Of a stretch of 18,073 nucleotides of DNA, positions 16,660-18,073 are shown one piece after another. Every line of letters begins with the position of its first letter. Positions within the stretch are counted from its first letter, which is position 1. The translations under genes were made by a program, and so were the position numbers. This stretch comes from Bacteroidales bacterium. Its GTDB lineage: Bacteria > Bacteroidota > Bacteroidia > Bacteroidales > Muribaculaceae. Location of the stretch: positions 1 through 18,073 of the forward strand of contig SFNM01000033.1 of NCBI GenBank assembly GCA_004552725.1. Direction: 5' to 3'. The notes beneath the pieces were generated by a model, which saw only the letters and a program-made list of their open reading frames with translations, had not been told where the DNA came from and ran no database searches.

Positions 16660-18073
16660 ATGGCCGACAACACTATCCTTAACGACCAAAACCAAAAACA
16701 CGCAGGCGACGAATCGTTCGACACTGCAGGCTTTCTGCTTGAACTTTTAGCCCATTGGAAATGGGTGTCAATCAGTGTAATAGCGCTGCTTATCGGTGCA
16801 TATTTCTACATTCACACCATCGTGCCGGTGTATCAAGTGAATGCATCTATCTATCTTAACAGCAATGACTCTCAAACGAAAGACGCGTTTTCGCTCGACC
16901 CGAACAATCCGCTGATTTCGATGAAAAGTTATATCGACGAGACCGAACTTGAAGTGCTCAAATCGCGCAACAATGTGATTGAGATTGTAAACTCCCTCGG
17001 TATGGCTTACTCATATTGGAGCGTAGGCAAATTGCGCGATGTGCCGATGTATGAAGACTATGCCATCAGCGCCAAACTCGACTCAGTGTCGCTGTCAGTG
17101 CTCACGTCCCCCATTACCATTATTGTCGACAACGGCTCTCAAGCAGAGAAATTCGACGTAGAAGTAAAGACTTCTTTCAAAGATGTGGAGGAAGAGAAAT
17201 CGTTCAGCGATATTACTCTACCTTACAATATAGAATTATCGCACGGCACCGTGACTCTCGAGCGCGTAACGCAAGTGCCGGAGTTGCTCAATACCGAAAA
17301 AATTGTAATCAAAAATCCGGAAAGTGTGGCAGCCGCTCTATCCGCCGGTCTTGACATTCAATTCGCCGAGAAAGCGCCCACAATTGTGCGCATCGCTTAC
17401 AGCACCACCACTCCCCAACAAGGTGTAGACGTAATCAACACGCTTGTGGATTTCTACAACCGCCAAATCATTGAAGACAAGAACCGCTCGGCCGTGCAAA
17501 CCGAAGCGTTCATTCTCGACCGTTTGGTGATGATTAACGATGAATTGCGCGATGTGGAACAACGTTTGCAAGAATATCGCCAAACGCATAATGTTACCGA
17601 CCTCAACAAGCAGGTGCAGAACAATATCACCACCCAAACCGCTACAGAAGGTCAATTGGCTCAAATCGAGGCTGAACTTGCAATGATTAACTCGATTGAA
17701 TCAGTAATTCGTCAAGCCGACGTATATACTAATGTGCCTTCGGTGACCAAGGAAGTTGCTCTGACTCAAATCATCGAAGCATATAACAAGCGAGTGAACC
17801 AACTCAATCGTATGCTGGAGTCGTCGACTCCCGACAACCCCTTGGTAATGTCGCTCCAGGACGAATTGACCCGCGACAAGGCTCGTATCTTGCAAAACAT
17901 TGTAACAGTGCGCCAAAGTTTGGAAGCACGCCGCAACAATGTTGCCTCCATTGAAAATCGCACCATGGCTCAACTGTCGAGCGTAGCGCCCATCGATAAA
18001 GGCTTGCAAGAAATCTTCCGCGAGCAACAAGTGAAGGTGAATATCTACACCTTCTTGCTCCAAAAACGCGAAG
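16660..18073 (+). CDS. Wzc/GumC-type polysaccharide chain-length / co-polymerase protein (3' partial)
   Basis: The first 471 codons of a chain-length determinant protein that runs off the right edge. It begins at ATG 16660 with a cytoplasmic N-terminus, then a membrane segment at about 35-55 (WVSISVIALLIGAYFYIHTIV). A Wzz domain follows to about 130, including YQVNASIYLN. A long periplasmic part carries coiled-coil helices at about 280-345 and 365-435. The last residues, LQEIFREQQVKVNIYTFLLQKRE, match the GNVR motif that precedes the second membrane helix in Wzc and GumC proteins. Such proteins control polymer length in the periplasm and dock with the Wza-type channel encoded just upstream. 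Whether a BY-kinase domain is fused at the C-terminus lies beyond the window. Confidence 0.88.
   Translation, partial: MADNTILNDQNQKHAGDESFDTAGFLLELLAHWKWVSISVIALLIGAYFYIHTIVPVYQVNASIYLNSNDSQTKDAFSLDPNNPLISMKSYIDETELEVLKSRNNVIEIVNSLGMAYSYWSVGKLRDVPMYEDYAISAKLDSVSLSVLTSPITIIVDNGSQAEKFDVEVKTSFKDVEEEKSFSDITLPYNIELSHGTVTLERVTQVPELLNTEKIVIKNPESVAAALSAGLDIQFAEKAPTIVRIAYSTTTPQQGVDVINTLVDFYNRQIIEDKNRSAVQTEAFILDRLVMINDELRDVEQRLQEYRQTHNVTDLNKQVQNNITTQTATEGQLAQIEAELAMINSIESVIRQADVYTNVPSVTKEVALTQIIEAYNKRVNQLNRMLESSTPDNPLVMSLQDELTRDKARILQNIVTVRQSLEARRNNVASIENRTMAQLSSVAPIDKGLQEIFREQQVKVNIYTFLLQKRE

Noticed and set aside
1..18073. CRISPR arrays, insertion sequences and integrase or att sites
   Set aside because: No regularly spaced repeats, no transposase or integrase reading frames and no tRNA targets were seen.

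Overview
The window looks like a chromosomal segment from a gut Bacteroidales bacterium, most likely Muribaculaceae or a close relative. This is an inference from four things. Promoters match the Bacteroidetes TTTG / TAnnTTTG consensus. Leaders lack Shine-Dalgarno motifs. Amylases carry starch-binding modules and a short C-terminal tail of the YYNLQG...GVFIRRQG type. Surface lipoproteins are built of GLUG repeats. Every complete gene here ends in TAA.

Layout. (1) 1-1582, plus strand: the 3' part of a membrane LTA-synthase/phosphoglycerol-transferase family enzyme, whose start lies left of the window. (2) 1644-7606, plus strand: a two-gene operon with its own promoter, encoding two large lipoproteins of 987 and 985 aa made of GLUG repeats. 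The first carries a 233-residue, predicted all-helical, partly membrane-like segment inserted cleanly into one repeat. (3) 7607-8615: a strong hairpin, a good promoter, a 197-codon gene broken by one in-frame TAA at codon 26, and GC-rich palindromes. (4) 8616-15522, minus strand: three secreted starch-related proteins read in the order 15522 to 8616. They are a large GH13 alpha-amylase with two starch-binding modules, a smaller GH13 alpha-amylase with one, and a non-catalytic starch-binding protein. A terminator-like hairpin separates the first two genes. (5) 15523-15802: a divergent AT-rich promoter region serving the amylases leftward and an exopolysaccharide locus rightward. (6) 15803-18073, plus strand: the start of a polysaccharide export locus, a Wza-type outer-membrane lipoprotein followed by a Wzc/GumC-type chain-length protein that runs off the right edge.

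Functionally, the minus-strand block is an extracellular starch-degradation set without SusC/SusD in view. The plus-strand genes on both sides concern the cell surface: envelope glycopolymer modification, repeat-rich surface lipoproteins and polysaccharide export. The feature most deserving follow-up is the helical insertion in the first GLUG lipoprotein. Its layout of long helices plus a glycine-rich hydrophobic hairpin recalls helical pore-forming proteins, but that link rests only on overall appearance.
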